From: Mycobacterium sp. AT1
Lineage (GTDB): Bacteria; Actinomycetota; Actinomycetes; Mycobacteriales; Mycobacteriaceae
NCBI RefSeq assembly: GCF_002043095.1
Contig: NZ_MVOC01000057.1
Location: forward strand, 62,001 to 126,000
Direction: 5' to 3'
Length of the DNA stretch: 64,000 nt
Part shown: positions 34,396-42,395 of the stretch, piece after piece
Layout of the letters: each line of letters starts with the position of its first letter
Numbering within the stretch: position 1 is the first letter of the stretch
Program-made: the position numbers and the translations under genes
The notes under the pieces: model-generated
The model's database searches: none
Seen by the model: the letters and a program-made list of their open reading frames with translations, nothing else
What the model was told of the DNA's origin: nothing

Positions 34396-35478
34396 TCACC
34401 GGATGTAACCGTGGTGGTGGAACCTGTTCCCGCCGCTGCGCTTGGCGCGGTACATCGCCTTGTCGGCTACCCCGACGAGATAGTGCACCATCGACTCGTG
34501 CTGACGCGCGGGCACCTCGTCGAGCCGTGCGCACGCCGTGCCGACGCTGGCGGTGACGGGCACCGGAAGTTGGGCGATGGTGTCGCAGATCCGTTGGGCC
34601 AGCGGCGTCGCGTCACCGGTGGGGGAGGTGTCGGCGACGACGAACTCCTCTCCGCCGGTGCGCGCGATGATCGCCGTCTCGCAGGCGCTCGCCCGCAAGG
34701 CGTTGGCCACGTCGACCAGAACCCGGTCGCCCGCAAGATGGCCGTGACGGTCGTTGATCGACTTGAAGTCGTCGAGGTCGACCACCGCGACCAGCAGGAA
34801 CATGTCCGTCGCGGGTGTAGCCAGCAGCAGGCTCGTGGTCTCCAGTTGGAACGACCGCCGGTTGCACAGGTTGGTCAACGGGTCGAGCTCGGCCCGCACC
34901 AGGTCGTTGGTCAGCGCCCGGATGAGCACCTGAATGGCAAGCGGCAGTGCGATGTTCACCTGCAGCACCAGGAAGAGGTCCACCGCCGCGAGCGCGACGT
35001 GTCCGTCCGAGGCCATCTGGACCGCCGCGGTGGTGGCGACGACCGCAGCGACGGCGAAGTTGTAGACGACGTACTTCGAGGTGAGGAAGAACGCGATGTA
35101 GGCACCGCTGGTCGCGAAGGCGATGCAGCCGACGAGCGTGGACACCGGTTCGGGGTAGGCCAGGCACGCGAGGGCGATCGAGGTGTTGGTCACCAACGCG
35201 AACGCGACCGATTGCGCGGGGCTCGGCCACCGCACCGACCACAGGATCATCCCGGACACACCGCCGGCGAAGGCGAGCCACGTCATCGCCACCGGAAGGG
35301 GGTCGCGCGGACCGCCCGCCCCCAGCAGGAGGGCCACCAGGCACAGCGACAGCGACGCCGAGATCACCGCCATCATGAGGCGGGTGGCCCGGCTGATGCC
35401 ACGGGAGTGGATGTAACCGCTCAACCAGTCGTAATGGCTGGGTTGCCGCCACCAGCGCCCGAATGCGCCCACGTCCAC
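34396..35478 (-). CDS. Membrane GGDEF diguanylate cyclase
   Basis: This 360-residue protein makes the second messenger c-di-GMP. The N-terminal half has about six helices (residues 32-190). A GGDEF domain follows: DPLTNLCNRRSF, VDLDDFKSINDRHGHLAGDRVL and an active-site ARTGGEEFVV (GGEEF, active form). No EAL domain is attached, unlike the better known mycobacterial GGDEF-EAL protein. It is transcribed toward the GT4 operon, with a 10-nt gap between ends. Confidence 0.92.
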   Translation of the reverse strand: MDVGAFGRWWRQPSHYDWLSGYIHSRGISRATRLMMAVISASLSLCLVALLLGAGGPRDPLPVAMTWLAFAGGVSGMILWSVRWPSPAQSVAFALVTNTSIALACLAYPEPVSTLVGCIAFATSGAYIAFFLTSKYVVYNFAVAAVVATTAAVQMASDGHVALAAVDLFLVLQVNIALPLAIQVLIRALTNDLVRAELDPLTNLCNRRSFQLETTSLLLATPATDMFLLVAVVDLDDFKSINDRHGHLAGDRVLVDVANALRASACETAIIARTGGEEFVVADTSPTGDATPLAQRICDTIAQLPVPVTASVGTACARLDEVPARQHESMVHYLVGVADKAMYRAKRSGGNRFHHHGYIR

Positions 35479-35658
35479 CCTCCCGCCCCAGTGAGCAAAT
35501 TATGCATGGCCGTCAGATCGGCGGATTGCGGTATGGCTCAGGTGCTCAACGTACAACCGCGCGCTGGGGTTCCGCCGCCGCGTTTGCCACGCGCCGTGGG
35601 TAGTGTCGTCGCCGGGGCAACCTCGGATTTCGCACTCACCGTCGGCAAGGAGCCCGCC

Positions 35659-36426
35659 ATGGACGTAGCTCGTGACCACGACCGCTGGGCGTTGTTCACG
35701 TGTGCGCGGCGCGGCCACGTCACCTACGCGCCCGACGACGACGCGCTCGCCGAGAGGCTCAGCGGTAGGACGGGTCTCGGCGAGGTGTGGCGTTGCCTGC
35801 GCTGCGGGGACTTCGTGTCGGGGCCACCCCACGGGCGCGGGCCCACCGAGGATGCGCCGCTCGTCATCCGGGGCAAGGCGCTGCGGCAGGCGCTCATCCT
35901 GCGCGCACTCGCGGTGGAGCGCTGGATCCGCGCGGTGCTGATCGCGTTCGCCGCGTGGGCGGTGTGGACGTTCCACGGTGCCAGGGGATCCATCCAGGCG
36001 GCACTCGACCGGGACCTGCCGCTGCTGCGGGCCTCCGGGATCAAGGTCGACCAGATGACGGCAATCCACGAGTTGGAGCGGGCGCTGGCGGCCCGACCGT
36101 CCACTCTGGTGCTGATCAGTTTGGCGTTGGTCGCCTACGCGATCCTGGAACTCGTCGAGGGCGTCGGGCTGTGGCTGCTGACCAGGTGGGGTGAGTACTT
36201 CGCCGTCATCGCGACGTCGGTCTTCCTGCCGTTGGAGATCTACGACCTGGTGTTCAAGGGCATCACGACGACCCGGGTGGCCGCGTTCACGATCAACGTG
36301 GCTGCCGTGATCTACCTGCTGATGTCCAAACGGCTGTTCGGCCTTCGGGGTGGACGCAAGGCCTACGACGAGGAACGGCGGGGTGAGCAGCTCCTCGACG
36401 TCGAGCGGGCAGCCGCTCGCGCATAG
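35659..36426 (+). CDS. DUF2127 membrane protein with N-terminal Cys pair
   Basis: This 255-residue protein starts at ATG 35659 with AAGGAG 7 nt upstream. The N-terminal part has a CxxC pair in VWRCLRCGDFVSG and a preceding Cys in FTCARRGHVTY, suggesting a zinc ribbon. Four helices follow (about residues 94-230) with the DUF2127 core ILELVEGVGLWLLTRWGEYFAVIATSVFLPLEIYDL. Function is unknown. It is divergent from the diguanylate cyclase. Confidence 0.8.
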   Translation: MDVARDHDRWALFTCARRGHVTYAPDDDALAERLSGRTGLGEVWRCLRCGDFVSGPPHGRGPTEDAPLVIRGKALRQALILRALAVERWIRAVLIAFAAWAVWTFHGARGSIQAALDRDLPLLRASGIKVDQMTAIHELERALAARPSTLVLISLALVAYAILELVEGVGLWLLTRWGEYFAVIATSVFLPLEIYDLVFKGITTTRVAAFTINVAAVIYLLMSKRLFGLRGGRKAYDEERRGEQLLDVERAAARA

Positions 36427-36457
36427 GACTGTTCGAACGGGCTGCCGCTCGGTCGGC

Positions 36458-37132
36458 TTAGTCGAGCGCCTCGCCTGGCGTGCCGGTGATGCGCTCCAGC
36501 ACTCGCATCGAACCGATCGCGGACACCTCGCGGAACGCACCGGTGTCCAGTGCCCTGCGGTACACCCGGTACGGGGCCTGACCGCCGGCGTTGGGGTCGG
36601 GGAACACGTCGTGGATCACCAGCGTGCCGCCGACGGCGACCCATCGTGCCCAGCCGTCGAAGTCCTGCTGGGCCGCGGCGTCGGTGTGTCCGCCGTCGAT
36701 GAACAAGAGCTGCAACGGGGATCGCCACGACCGTGCGACGAGGGAGGACTTGCCGACCACGGCGACGACGTGGTCGTCCAACCCGGCGGCGTCGAGCGTG
36801 TGGCGCAGCGTCGGAAGGGTGTCGAAGAGTCCCGTCACCTCGTCGACCATGGTGGTGTCGTGGTACTCCCAGCCCGGCTGGTGTTCCTCGGAGCCGTGGT
36901 GATGGTCGATCGTGTAGAGCACGCCGCCGGTCTGCTGGGCCGCGGCGCCGAGCATGACGGTCGACTTGCCGCAGTAGGTGCCGATCTCGACGCCGACCCC
37001 GTCACCGAGGTAGGTGACCGCCGCGTCGTAGAGCGCGCGGCCTTCGTCGGCGGGCATGAAGCCGGTGACCTGCGCGGCGAGTTCGAACAAATGGGCGGCG
37101 GCAGCCGGTAGGGCAGTCTCGGTGGTGCTCAT
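36458..37132 (-). CDS. Methyltransf_24-type SAM methyltransferase
   Basis: This 224-residue enzyme has VGVEIGTYCGKSTVMLGAAA (SAM loop), LYTIDHHHGSEEHQPGWEYHD and LQLLFIDGGHTDAAAQQDFDGWARWVAVGGTLVIHDVFPDPN. The Asp/His pair in FIDGGH and the later VIHD are the metal-binding positions of sugar O-methyltransferases such as MycE and TylF relatives. I chose ATG 37132; TTG 37141 is an alternative. It is divergent from a TetR gene. Being only 2 kb from the GT4 operon, it could be the second O-methyltransferase of MMP synthesis. Confidence 0.8.
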   Translation of the reverse strand: MSTTETALPAAAAHLFELAAQVTGFMPADEGRALYDAAVTYLGDGVGVEIGTYCGKSTVMLGAAAQQTGGVLYTIDHHHGSEEHQPGWEYHDTTMVDEVTGLFDTLPTLRHTLDAAGLDDHVVAVVGKSSLVARSWRSPLQLLFIDGGHTDAAAQQDFDGWARWVAVGGTLVIHDVFPDPNAGGQAPYRVYRRALDTGAFREVSAIGSMRVLERITGTPGEALD

Positions 37133-37146
37133 GACGGTCAACTTAC

Positions 37147-37190
37147 CGTTGCTGGTCGCAACGAGTTGTAGTAGCGTCCAGACACGTGTC
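37147..37190. promoter_or_regulatory. Dyads between methyltransferase and tetR
   Basis: CGTTGC (37147-37152) and GCAACG (37158-37163) with 5-bp spacer form one dyad. GACACGTGTC (37181-37190) is a perfect 10-bp palindrome that overlaps the tetR GTG at 37186. Both lie in the 53-bp divergent gap and are candidate TetR sites. Confidence 0.45.
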
Positions 37191-37755
37191 CGATGCGGCC
37201 TTGGAGTCGACTCGGCGCCGTCTGACCGCCAAGCAGGCCGACACGGTTGACCGTCTCGAGCGCGCCGCGGTCGACCTTCTCAACCGCGACGGATTCAGCG
37301 GACTCACCGTACGGCGTGTGGCAGCCGAGGCCGGTGTCGGCGCGGCGACGGCGTACACCTACTTCTCCTCGAAGGAGCACCTGGTCGCCGAGGTGTTCTG
37401 GCGCAGGCTTGCCGGCGCCGCTCCAGCCCCACACGAGTCCGACGACCGCGCCACCCGTGTCGTCGACGTGCTGCAGCACATCGCGCTGCTGGTCGCCGAC
37501 GAGCCGGAGTTCGCGGGGGCGGTGACGAGCGCGCTTCTCGGCAAGGATCCGGACGTCGAGGTGCTCCGTCAGCGGATCGGGCGCGACATCAGGGAGCGGC
37601 TGACGGCGGCCCTGGGACCGCAGGTCGACGAAGACGTCATCGACTCGTTGGAGATGCTGTATTCGGGCGCGCTGGTGCGCGTCGGGATGGGTTACGCGTC
37701 CTACGACGGGATTGCGCAGCGCCTGGAGAGGTCGGCGCGCCTCATTCTGGGGTGA
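37186..37755 (+). CDS. TetR-family regulator
   Basis: This 189-residue repressor has the HTH at residues about 34-62 (LTVRRVAAEAGVGAATAYTYFSSKEHLVAEVFWRR) and a C-terminal ligand domain. It probably represses itself and the divergent methyltransferase. Start is GTG 37186. Its 3' end overlaps the next, convergent TetR gene by 14 nt. Confidence 0.9.
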   Translation: MSDAALESTRRRLTAKQADTVDRLERAAVDLLNRDGFSGLTVRRVAAEAGVGAATAYTYFSSKEHLVAEVFWRRLAGAAPAPHESDDRATRVVDVLQHIALLVADEPEFAGAVTSALLGKDPDVEVLRQRIGRDIRERLTAALGPQVDEDVIDSLEMLYSGALVRVGMGYASYDGIAQRLERSARLILG

Positions 37756-38356
37756 CGGACAGTCCGAGGATGGCCCGCGCCGCGGTGGCGGCGGGCTCGA
37801 CGATGTCCTGGACGTCTCGGCCGTCTTCGACCAGGAGTGCCGTCAGCTCCCTGAGCCCGCCGAGCAGAATCAGCGCGAGCGATCGGGAGATGGGCGCCAA
37901 GCCGGCGCGGACGAACCCGGGGCTGCCGCTGATGGCGACCAACATGTCCGTGAGATGTTGCATCGCAAGGCGATTCAGCGGTCGGGCGAGGTCGCCGAGC
38001 GCGGGTGCCTCTCGGATCCAGCTCAGGGTGATGGCGGGGCGCGATTCGATGTGCGCGACGTAGGCGCCGACGGCGGCGGAGACCTGCTCATCGGGAGTTG
38101 ACTCGCCGTCGACCGCCGCGGTGATGCGGGCGATCAGGTCGTCGTTGTTGGCGGCCAACAGTTCGACGAAGCACTCCTCCTTGCTGGCGAACTCGTCGTA
38201 GAAGGTCCGCTTGGAGGTCTTGGCGCCTCGGACGACGTCGGCCACGGTCGTCGCGCGGTAGCCGCGTTCGGCGATCGACTCGGCGAGGCCGTCGAGAAGT
38301 CGTCGGCGAAACGCGGTCGTACCGGGCGGCGACACGTCGACTACCACTGAGTTCAC
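37742..38356 (-). CDS. TetR-family regulator of CYP138-like gene (Rv0135c-like)
   Basis: This 204-residue repressor has the HTH YRATTVADVVRGAKTSKRTFYDEFASKEECFVELL (about residues 33-67). It is divergent from the P450, the same arrangement as M. tuberculosis Rv0135c/Rv0136. Two phased GGTAC-n6-GTACC dyads sit in the shared 101-bp gap. Start is GTG 38356. Confidence 0.92.
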   Translation of the reverse strand: MNSVVVDVSPPGTTAFRRRLLDGLAESIAERGYRATTVADVVRGAKTSKRTFYDEFASKEECFVELLAANNDDLIARITAAVDGESTPDEQVSAAVGAYVAHIESRPAITLSWIREAPALGDLARPLNRLAMQHLTDMLVAISGSPGFVRAGLAPISRSLALILLGGLRELTALLVEDGRDVQDIVEPAATAARAILGLSVTPE

Positions 38357-38387
38357 CTCGCCCTCGTCTCCGACCCTTGCGCATGTT

Positions 38388-38404
38388 CGGTACTAGGCGG
38401 TACC
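38388..38404. promoter_or_regulatory. TetR operator site 1
   Basis: CGGTAC-TAG-GCGGTACC contains the dyad GGTAC (38389-38393), 6-bp spacer, GTACC (38400-38404). It is in the gap between tetR and the P450. Confidence 0.7.
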
Positions 38405-38419
38405 GTACTACACCAACAC

Positions 38420-38436
38420 CGGTACGACGCGGTACC
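38420..38436. promoter_or_regulatory. TetR operator site 2
   Basis: CGGTAC-GAC-GCGGTACC repeats site 1 with only the spacer changed. The centre-to-centre distance is 32 bp, about three helical turns, so both sites face the same side of the DNA. Confidence 0.7.
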
Positions 38437-38457
38437 ACAACGAGTTTGGAGCCTTCC

Positions 38458-39810
38458 GTGAGTGAAGCGACGATCGAGGCGACGCCAGCCGTCGAGGTAG
38501 CGCCGGAGATCAACCTGCCGCCCAGCCCGCGGCTGCCGAAGTTCCTTCAGGCGCTCGGGTTCATCGCGTCGCGGCGCCGGATGGTCGACGCGATGACGAG
38601 CCGGCACGGTGACGTGTTCACCCTGCGGGTGCCGGTGTTCGGGAACATGGTGACCGTCGCCGATCCGCAGATCGCGAAGCAACTGTTCGCGGCCAACACC
38701 GACGACGTCGGAAACATCCAGCCCAACCTCAGCCGCATCCTCGGTTCGGGTTCGGTGTTCGCCCTCGACGGCACCGAGCACAAGCGCCGCCGCAAGCTGC
38801 TGACCCCGCCGTTTCACGGCAAGAGCATCAAGAACTACGAGGTCATCTTCGAAGAGGAAACGCTGCGTGAAGCGGCGTCGTGGCCCGACGGCCGGCAATT
38901 CGAATCCCTCGAACCGATGATGCGAATCACGCTGAACGCGATCCTTCGCGCCGTCTTCGGCGCCGATGGTGAGCAACTCGACGAGCTGCGGCGCATCATC
39001 CCGCCGTGGGTCACCCTGGGTTCCCGGCTCGCCGTGCTCCCCGCCCCGTCGCGCACCTACGGGCGGCTCACCCCGTGGGGCAGGCTCGCCGCCTATCGCC
39101 GTCAGTACGACGCCGTCGTCGAGCGACTGATCGACACCGTCAAGGCCGACCCCAACTTCGACGACCGCGACGACGTCCTGACCCTGCTCTTGCGCAGCAC
39201 CTACGAAGACGGTTCGGCGATGTCGAGGCGAGACATTGGCGACGAGTTGCTGACGTTGTTGGCCGCCGGCCACGAGACCACCGCGTCGACCCTGGCGTGG
39301 GTGCTGGAGCGGGTGAGCAGACACCCGCAGGTGCTCGACGGGCTGGTCGACGAGGCGCGCACCGACGGCAACGAGTACCGCCAGGCCACGATCCTCGAGA
39401 CGCAGCGGGCGCGCACCATCATCGACTTCGCCGGGCGCCACGTGTACGCCCCGGCGTTCCAGCTCGGCGAGTGGGTGATTCCGCGGGGATACTCGATCTT
39501 CGTCGCGATCCAGCACATCCACGACCGCGCGGAGGATTTCGCGTCCCCCGAGCGGTTCGACCCGCAGCGCTTCATGGGCAAGCGACCGTCGACGTTCGCC
39601 TTCCTGCCCTACGGCGGCGGCACCCGCCGGTGCGTGGGGGCGGCATTCGCCAACGTCGAGATGGACGTCGTCCTGCGAACGGTGTTGCGCCACTTCGAGA
39701 TCGAGACGACAACCGCACCCGACGAGAAGATCCACTCGCGCGGCGTCGCCTACACGCCCAAGGCGGGTGGCCGCGTCGTCATGCGACGACGGACCACCCC
39801 CCTCGGGTAA
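38458..39810 (+). CDS. Cytochrome P450, CYP138-like
   Basis: This 450-residue haem monooxygenase has the I-helix oxygen site LLAAGHETTASTL, the K-helix ETQRAR, and the haem loop FLPYGGGTRRCVGAAFA with ligand Cys392. Family features (ISFCLIPR-like N-terminus NLPPSPRLPKFLQALGFIASRR, PERFDPQRF) fit the CYP138 group. Start GTG 38458 has GGAG 6 nt upstream; an earlier in-frame ATG at 38377 lies inside the operator region and would read through it. It is likely controlled by the divergent TetR. The substrate is unknown. Confidence 0.9.
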   Translation: MSEATIEATPAVEVAPEINLPPSPRLPKFLQALGFIASRRRMVDAMTSRHGDVFTLRVPVFGNMVTVADPQIAKQLFAANTDDVGNIQPNLSRILGSGSVFALDGTEHKRRRKLLTPPFHGKSIKNYEVIFEEETLREAASWPDGRQFESLEPMMRITLNAILRAVFGADGEQLDELRRIIPPWVTLGSRLAVLPAPSRTYGRLTPWGRLAAYRRQYDAVVERLIDTVKADPNFDDRDDVLTLLLRSTYEDGSAMSRRDIGDELLTLLAAGHETTASTLAWVLERVSRHPQVLDGLVDEARTDGNEYRQATILETQRARTIIDFAGRHVYAPAFQLGEWVIPRGYSIFVAIQHIHDRAEDFASPERFDPQRFMGKRPSTFAFLPYGGGTRRCVGAAFANVEMDVVLRTVLRHFEIETTTAPDEKIHSRGVAYTPKAGGRVVMRRRTTPLG

Positions 39811-39831
39811 CTCCAGCCCCGCGAGCAGACG

Positions 39832-39868
39832 CAAATGGCCCTCAATCGCGAGGATTCAGGGCCCTTTG
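39832..39868. terminator. Hairpin between P450 and msrA
   Basis: Eleven-base arms with one mismatch (CAAATGGCCCT at 39832-39842, AGGGCCCTTTG at 39858-39868) lie between the convergent genes. It probably ends both transcripts. Confidence 0.6.
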
Positions 39869-39890
39869 TGTCTTGTCGTGGGAAAGGGAG

Positions 39891-40403
39891 CTACTGCGAG
39901 GCGGTTTCGCGCCTCGGCAGCTTCCATCCCGCCCGCGGGAAGTGACAGGTGTACCCGTTGGGGAACTTCTCCAGGTAGTCCTGGTGCTCCGGCTCGGCCT
40001 GCCAGAACTCGACCGCGGGGGTGACCTCGGTGACGACCTTGCCCGGCCACAGGCCGGAGGCCTCCACGTCGGCGATGGTGTCCAGCGCCACGGCCTTCTG
40101 CTCGTCGTCGACGAAGAAGATCGCCGACCGGTAGCTGCTGCCGACGTCGTTGCCCTGGCGGTCCTTGGTCGTCGGATCGTGGATCTGGAAGAAGAACTCC
40201 AGCAGTGCGCGGTAGTCGGTCTGGCTCGGGTCGTACTCGATCTCGATGGCCTCTGCGTGCCCGGGATGCTTGCGGTAGGTGGGGTGGTCGTTCTGTCCGC
40301 CGGTGTAGCCGACGCGCGTCGCCACGACCCCGGGCTGCTTGCGGATCAGATCCTGCATGCCCCAGAAGCAGCCGCCTGCGAGGATTGCCTTCTTGGTCGT
40401 CAT
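39891..40403 (-). CDS. msrA: Peptide methionine sulfoxide reductase A
   Basis: MsrA reduces the S-epimer of methionine sulfoxide. The 170-residue protein has the catalytic Cys in GGCFWGMQ, GYTGG, PTYRKHPGHAEAIEIEYDP and FFQIHDPTTKDRQGNDVGSSYRSAIF. Its ATG at 40403 overlaps the msrB stop by 4 nt, so both are made together. Position after the CYP138-like gene matches Rv0137c. Confidence 0.96.
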   Translation of the reverse strand: MTTKKAILAGGCFWGMQDLIRKQPGVVATRVGYTGGQNDHPTYRKHPGHAEAIEIEYDPSQTDYRALLEFFFQIHDPTTKDRQGNDVGSSYRSAIFFVDDEQKAVALDTIADVEASGLWPGKVVTEVTPAVEFWQAEPEHQDYLEKFPNGYTCHFPRAGWKLPRRETASQ

Positions 40404-40876
40404 GCCCGTGCCTCCTTGAATAGCGTGATGTAGTCGCCGTAGCCCTCGGCCTCGAGGTCGTCGAGATGGATGAATCTCAGCGAAGCCGAGTTGATGCAGT
40501 AGCGCAACCCTCCGGCCTCGCGCGGGCCGTCCTTGAAGACGTGCCCGAGGTGGCTGTCGCCGTGGGCGGACCGAACCTCGGTGCGCAGCATCAGGTGGCT
40601 CAGATCGCGCTTCTCGAGCACGTTGGCCGCGTCGATCGGTTTGGTGAAGCTCGGCCAGCCCGATCCGCTCTCGAACTTGTCGGTCGAGGCGAACAGCGGT
40701 TCGCCCGACACGACGTCCACGTAGATGCCGGGTTCGTGGTTGTCCCAATACTCGCCGGTGAACGGTCGCTCGGTGCCGTTCTTCTGGGTCACCTGGTACT
40801 GCTCGGGCGACAGGGCGTTCACCGCCGCGGGGTTCTTGTCGTAGGTCTTGGGGTTCATGGGGTTCGTAGCTGCCAC
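40400..40876 (-). CDS. msrB: Peptide methionine (R)-S-oxide reductase B
   Basis: MsrB reduces the R-epimer, completing repair with MsrA. The 158-residue protein has FESGSGWPSF, RSAHGDSHLGHVF and the catalytic Cys in LRYCINSASLRFI. The two CxxC zinc pairs of many MsrBs are missing (EVRSAHGDS instead of EVRCxxC), so this is the zinc-free type. Start GTG 40876 follows AAGGAGG by 5 nt. In M. tuberculosis msrB is not at this locus. Confidence 0.95.
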   Translation of the reverse strand: MAATNPMNPKTYDKNPAAVNALSPEQYQVTQKNGTERPFTGEYWDNHEPGIYVDVVSGEPLFASTDKFESGSGWPSFTKPIDAANVLEKRDLSHLMLRTEVRSAHGDSHLGHVFKDGPREAGGLRYCINSASLRFIHLDDLEAEGYGDYITLFKEARA

Positions 40877-40922
40877 TGATCCTCCTTGGGTCGGCACTCG
40901 TACAACCTCACGCGGCGTTCGG

Positions 40923-41834
40923 TTAGTTCCCGGCGCGGACCTCGTCGACGATCGTCACGATCTCGTCAGCAATGGCGTGCGGTTGGTACAACATCTGGTT
41001 GTGCCCCGTGCCAGCGACGATGACGTTGGTGGTGCCGAGGGCGGACGCCAGCATGTCGTTTGCCTGGTGAATCTGGGCCTGCGTGTAGTTGTCCGGCTTC
41101 AATGCGGACGGGGCCGCGAACCTGTCCGCGCTCAACACGATCGCGGGCACCCGCGGCAGCGGCGGCGCGGCGGCGATCCTCGCGAAGGCGTCGTCGGGCA
41201 GCACGGTCTCCTCGCCGGGGGCGCCGATCTGCGCGTCGCTGTTGAACGCGGCGTTCTGATCAGGCCTGCCGACGATCGGCAGGAATTCGGACGTCGGTTC
41301 GGAGAACACCAGCCCGCCGACCAGTTCCGGATGCTCTCTGGCGAGAAGGTCGAGGATCAGCGCGCCGTAGGAATGGGCGACGAAGACCATTGGTGTCGGC
41401 AGCCCGGCCGCGCGGATCAGGCTCACCACGTCGTCGACGTCGGATTGCACGGTGTGCGGCTGCGATACCGGGGTCGACTTCTCGTCACCGTCGGGTCGGG
41501 TGTCGGGGCGGTCGTAGACGCAGATCCGCGTCGTCCGTGCCACCAGGGGTTGGGTCGATTGCGGGGTCAGGTCGATGCGGGCCTCTTCGATGAGGTCGTA
41601 CGGCGACGAGCGAATCGGGTCGTCGTCGGGCATGGCGGCATTCCACGCCTCGGCGTAGCTGCCCTTGCCGGGAATGACGAACACCGTCGGCGAACCCTCC
41701 CCCTGACAGTTCATGAAGAGGCTGCGGCCGCCACCGACGTCGACGAGGCCCGCGTGGTCATCGGCGGATGCGACGGGCGCGCTCAGCAGCATCGCTGCCG
41801 CGCCGGCTGCCACCGCTCGGAGGACCTTCACCAT
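40923..41834 (-). CDS. Secreted alpha/beta hydrolase
   Basis: This 303-residue exported hydrolase has a signal peptide (MVKVLRAVAAGAAAMLLSAPVASAD). The nucleophile elbow is AHSYGALILDLL (Ser in a Gly-less AHSYG form). A C-terminal GTGHNQMLY supplies the His. An acidic residue likely lies in the LSADRF stretch. It is probably an esterase or lipase-like enzyme acting in the envelope. I chose ATG 41834 because it gives a clean signal peptide. Its relation to the msr genes is not clear. Confidence 0.82.
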   Translation of the reverse strand: MVKVLRAVAAGAAAMLLSAPVASADDHAGLVDVGGGRSLFMNCQGEGSPTVFVIPGKGSYAEAWNAAMPDDDPIRSSPYDLIEEARIDLTPQSTQPLVARTTRICVYDRPDTRPDGDEKSTPVSQPHTVQSDVDDVVSLIRAAGLPTPMVFVAHSYGALILDLLAREHPELVGGLVFSEPTSEFLPIVGRPDQNAAFNSDAQIGAPGEETVLPDDAFARIAAAPPLPRVPAIVLSADRFAAPSALKPDNYTQAQIHQANDMLASALGTTNVIVAGTGHNQMLYQPHAIADEIVTIVDEVRAGN

Positions 41835-41888
41835 CCGGACGATACGGCCGCTCGACAAAGTCAGGTAGAACGTGTTCTAGTTCTGGGT

Positions 41889-42395
41889 GTGACGGGTACC
41901 ACCTACAGCCGTGCCGAGCTGGTCGAGGCGTTCGCCGGATTCGAGGCAACTGTCGCCGCGGCCGCCGAGACCAGGAACTGGGATCCATGGGTTGACCAGT
42001 ACACCGACGACGTCACCTACGTCGAGCACGCCGCGGGCACGATGCGCGGCCGTGAGCAGGTGCGGCCGTGGATCTGGAACACCATGGAGAACTTCCCGGG
42101 TAGCTACATGACGTCGTTTCCGTCGTTGTGGACGGTGATCGACGAATCGACGAGCCGGGTGCTGTGTGAACTCGACAACCCCATGCGCGATCCCGGCGAC
42201 GGCACCATCATCAGCGCGACCAACATCTCGATCGTCACCTACGCCGGTGACGGGAAGTGGTGTCGGCAGGAAGACGTCTACAATCCGCTGCGCTTCGTGG
42301 CCGCCACCGTGAAGTGGTGCCGCAAGGCCGAGGAGCTGGGCACGCTGCCCGACGAGGCGGCGGCGTGGATGACGACGTACGGGAGGCGCTCGTGA
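41889..42395 (+). CDS. NTF2-like protein (Rv0138-like)
   Basis: The 168-residue SnoaL/NTF2-fold protein starts at GTG 41889 (VTGTTYSRAELVEAFAGFEATV). It shows the barrel strand VTYVEHAAGTMRGREQVRPWIWNTM and later CELDNPMRDPGDGTIISATNISIVTYAGDGKW. The M. tuberculosis homologue is Rv0138 (167 residues). The gene overlaps the epimerase start by GTGA. The cone-shaped pocket suggests binding or turnover of a hydrophobic intermediate, perhaps from the P450. Confidence 0.88.
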   Translation: MTGTTYSRAELVEAFAGFEATVAAAAETRNWDPWVDQYTDDVTYVEHAAGTMRGREQVRPWIWNTMENFPGSYMTSFPSLWTVIDESTSRVLCELDNPMRDPGDGTIISATNISIVTYAGDGKWCRQEDVYNPLRFVAATVKWCRKAEELGTLPDEAAAWMTTYGRRS

